Shown here one piece after another: positions 62,418 through 64,000 of a DNA stretch of 64,000 nucleotides. This DNA comes from Leptolyngbya sp. BC1307 (GTDB taxonomy: Bacteria > Cyanobacteriota > Cyanobacteriia > Phormidesmidales > Phormidesmidaceae): positions 62,001 through 126,000 of the forward strand of contig NZ_NRTA01000003.1 in NCBI RefSeq assembly GCF_002286735.1, read 5' to 3'. The position numbers and the translations under genes were made by a program. Position 1 is the first letter of the stretch. The number at the start of each line of letters is the position of its first letter. The notes beneath the pieces were generated by a model, which was not told the DNA's origin, made no database searches, and saw only the letters and a program-made list of their open reading frames with translations.

Positions 62418-64000
62418 AACTTGATTACCTGTCTGACGCTGTACCAAAGCAATCGTCATATCTACTGCTGCTGATGATGGGGCATCCACTTCGCCGTACT
62501 GAGCATTGTCTTGTAAAAATAGGTGGAGTGACTGGGCTTTAGGCTCTGTAGATAGTTTGCCAGGTAGAACAACAGCAGCGATGCCGCCAGGCTGGAGCAA
62601 ATTAAAGCACTGCTCTATGAAGAGGCGATCGCACGAAAACTGGTTGCGAACGGGTTTGCCATGAGCTAACGGGTTTTGATGCGTATACTGCTCGCTGCGG
62701 TAGAAGTAGTCAGCCACATAAGCATACTGATTTTGATAAAACAGCCACGCCTGAGTGACTTCGGGATCGCCTTTAGCCAGCGCCTGCTTTGAGGTTTTAA
62801 GTGAGTGGACACTCACACCTTTCGCCTCGGAAAGATCTTGAAACCGCTGAAAAAACTCTTCAGCCGTCGGCTTAAAAGTCCCCCACGGCGGCGCACAGAC
62901 AATCGCATCAAACCCACCCTGCCGGATAATCTTGTTGAAATGGTAGCCCCAGTGAAAGGGCTGCAAAATATCGATATCTTCGGAGGTCAGGGGGCGGCGC
63001 TGAGGTTTGTCAGTGAGCTGCGCGGCCTTGTACTGAATGCCTAGCTGCTGGCTCATGTGGTTTAGCAGCAGCGCGTCTAGCTTATTTTGAGCTTTGATGT
63101 CTAGCCGTAAGATATCTTCTCTTAATAGGGCAGCTCTGGCGTAAGGCGGAATGTTTTTAGCGGCTGCTAGCAGCTGATTGCGAGACTTATAGTGCTCTAG
63201 AGCCAGGTTCTTCTCTGCCAGGGTAGTTTGGTAGCTGTCGGCAACGAGCGGCTGTAGCAGGTTGCCCTGTAAGACGCTATCCTTGCCAGCGCTGATCTGG
63301 TCAAATCGAGCTTCATCCACGGTGAGCAATCCGATTAGCGCATTACCCGACATGACGTTAAAGGTCAGATCGGTTAAAGGCTCTAGCTCTGATGGATGCT
63401 GAGCGATCGCGACAGTATGCAGCCATAGCTGAAAATGAGCAGTCTCAGTCGCACCGGCTCTCAGCTCAACGCCATAGAGATTGTTTTTAAGAATTCGCTT
63501 TTGAATCGTGTGCAACAGATTAGGACGGGCTGATTTTTGTTCTATCAGGCCAGTGCGCCAGAGCTTTAGCTGCGGATCTGGCGTCTGCTGAATATGACCG
63601 ATGAGAATACTAAAAATCTCCGTCAGCCGCTGATGGATCGCAACCAACAAATTGCCGCTGCCACAGGCCGGGTCGAGCAGTCGCAGGTCAGGCAAAATCT
63701 CTTGAATCAGAGGGCGGCACAGCTGAGAGTCAGCATTGAACAGGCGGTCGTTGAGGGTAGTATCAGCGGCGGTTGGGGTTGGCATAACCTGATCGAGCCG
63801 GTCTAGTAGCAGCCGGTCTAGCGTGCGATCGCTCAATTCTCTAGCCAGTGCTGGCGTCCCAACATATCCGACCGGCTGCGTTTGCTCGGCCCAATAGCGC
63901 TCTAGCCAGTAGCCCAGCTCGCCGCTCATCCAGGGGTTCAGCGCATCGACGCTAGCCTGTTCACTCAGCCAGCCCAAAACCGCTTCAAAGGGCGGGTTGC
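62406..64000 (-). CDS. N6-DNA methyltransferase-like protein, partial and probably 3'-truncated
   Basis: The frame is open to the right edge, so the N-terminus lies outside the window. At least 530 residues. Motif I is intact as DPACGSGNLL (about 100 residues in from the edge). Motif IV, normally NPPW/Y, reads CAPPWG: the catalytic Asn is Ala. The family context (YVGTPALARELSDRTLDRL, then FKPTAEEFF after motif IV) suggests a type IIG/Eco57I-like enzyme. The protein stops about 150 residues after motif IV, with no visible target-recognition domain, and its stop overlaps the HD gene by 12 bp. It is probably catalytically dead. Confidence 0.75.
   Translation of the reverse strand, partial: NPPFEAVLGWLSEQASVDALNPWMSGELGYWLERYWAEQTQPVGYVGTPALARELSDRTLDRLLLDRLDQVMPTPTAADTTLNDRLFNADSQLCRPLIQEILPDLRLLDPACGSGNLLVAIHQRLTEIFSILIGHIQQTPDPQLKLWRTGLIEQKSARPNLLHTIQKRILKNNLYGVELRAGATETAHFQLWLHTVAIAQHPSELEPLTDLTFNVMSGNALIGLLTVDEARFDQISAGKDSVLQGNLLQPLVADSYQTTLAEKNLALEHYKSRNQLLAAAKNIPPYARAALLREDILRLDIKAQNKLDALLLNHMSQQLGIQYKAAQLTDKPQRRPLTSEDIDILQPFHWGYHFNKIIRQGGFDAIVCAPPWGTFKPTAEEFFQRFQDLSEAKGVSVHSLKTSKQALAKGDPEVTQAWLFYQNQYAYVADYFYRSEQYTHQNPLAHGKPVRNQFSCDRLFIEQCFNLLQPGGIAAVVLPGKLSTEPKAQSLHLFLQDNAQYGEVDAPSSAAVDMTIALVQRQTGNQVLQG

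Overview
The window is a 64 kb piece of a cyanobacterial chromosome. The evidence is phytoene synthase, an NDH-1 assembly factor of the CRR6 family, D-glycerate 3-kinase of photorespiration, ThyX, a principal sigma factor ending in the cyanobacterial form, a cyanobacterial LexA box, several cyanobacteria-restricted small proteins, and the HIP1 octamer GCGATCGC scattered over both strands, inside and between genes. Base composition is moderate and gene density high. The gene set fits a non-heterocystous Leptolyngbya/Synechococcus-like lineage, but the sequence alone does not fix the genus.

Layout. 1-14 kb is mostly minus-strand housekeeping: a WecA/MraY-type transferase, glyA, then crtB (plus strand) after a 1 kb non-coding stretch, an RRM RNA-binding protein, a large M48-type membrane protein with a substituted zinc motif, an SbcD/Mre11-type nuclease, ilvD and a DUF1400 alpha/beta hydrolase. 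After a small conserved protein and wecB, 15.7-22.8 kb is a compact plus-strand run: CRR6 factor, CofE-like protein, GNAT protein, ruvX, DUF3727 protein, mltG, yqeG phosphatase, proB. Next come galE, msrA, thyX, sigA and lexA (with its own LexA box), a DUF3352 protein overlapping glycerate kinase, a STAS protein, and ssb behind a sugar nucleotidyltransferase/phosphomannomutase fusion. 35-48 kb holds a methyltransferase and cobK, a GAF-PP2C phosphatase, argH, Uma2, a TPR glycosyltransferase, a ComFB protein, clpB and a BrkB-family protein. 48-52 kb has an SRPBCC protein, an O-methyltransferase, trhO, a histone-deacetylase-family enzyme and a short TauE/SafE protein.

The right-hand 10 kb is a complete phosphonate island: phnC-phnD-phnE transporter behind a three-repeat Pho box, a convergent GntR/UTRA repressor (phnF), and the C-P lyase operon phnG-H-I-J-K-L-M, closed by an HD-domain protein of the PhnZ type. 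The island has its own regulatory parts: a strong promoter overlapped by a paired HutC-type operator in the phnF-phnG gap, and an intrinsic terminator between phnD and phnE. PhnN and PhnP, the usual last steps of the C-P lyase pathway, are absent from it. The island ends tail to tail with a short, apparently 3'-truncated DNA methyltransferase whose catalytic NPPW motif reads APPW; its 5' end lies outside the window.

Across the window, short tandem duplications with periods of 11-21 bp (most often 14 bp) sit in intergenic DNA or right at gene ends. No tRNA, rRNA, CRISPR array, insertion sequence or prophage was seen.
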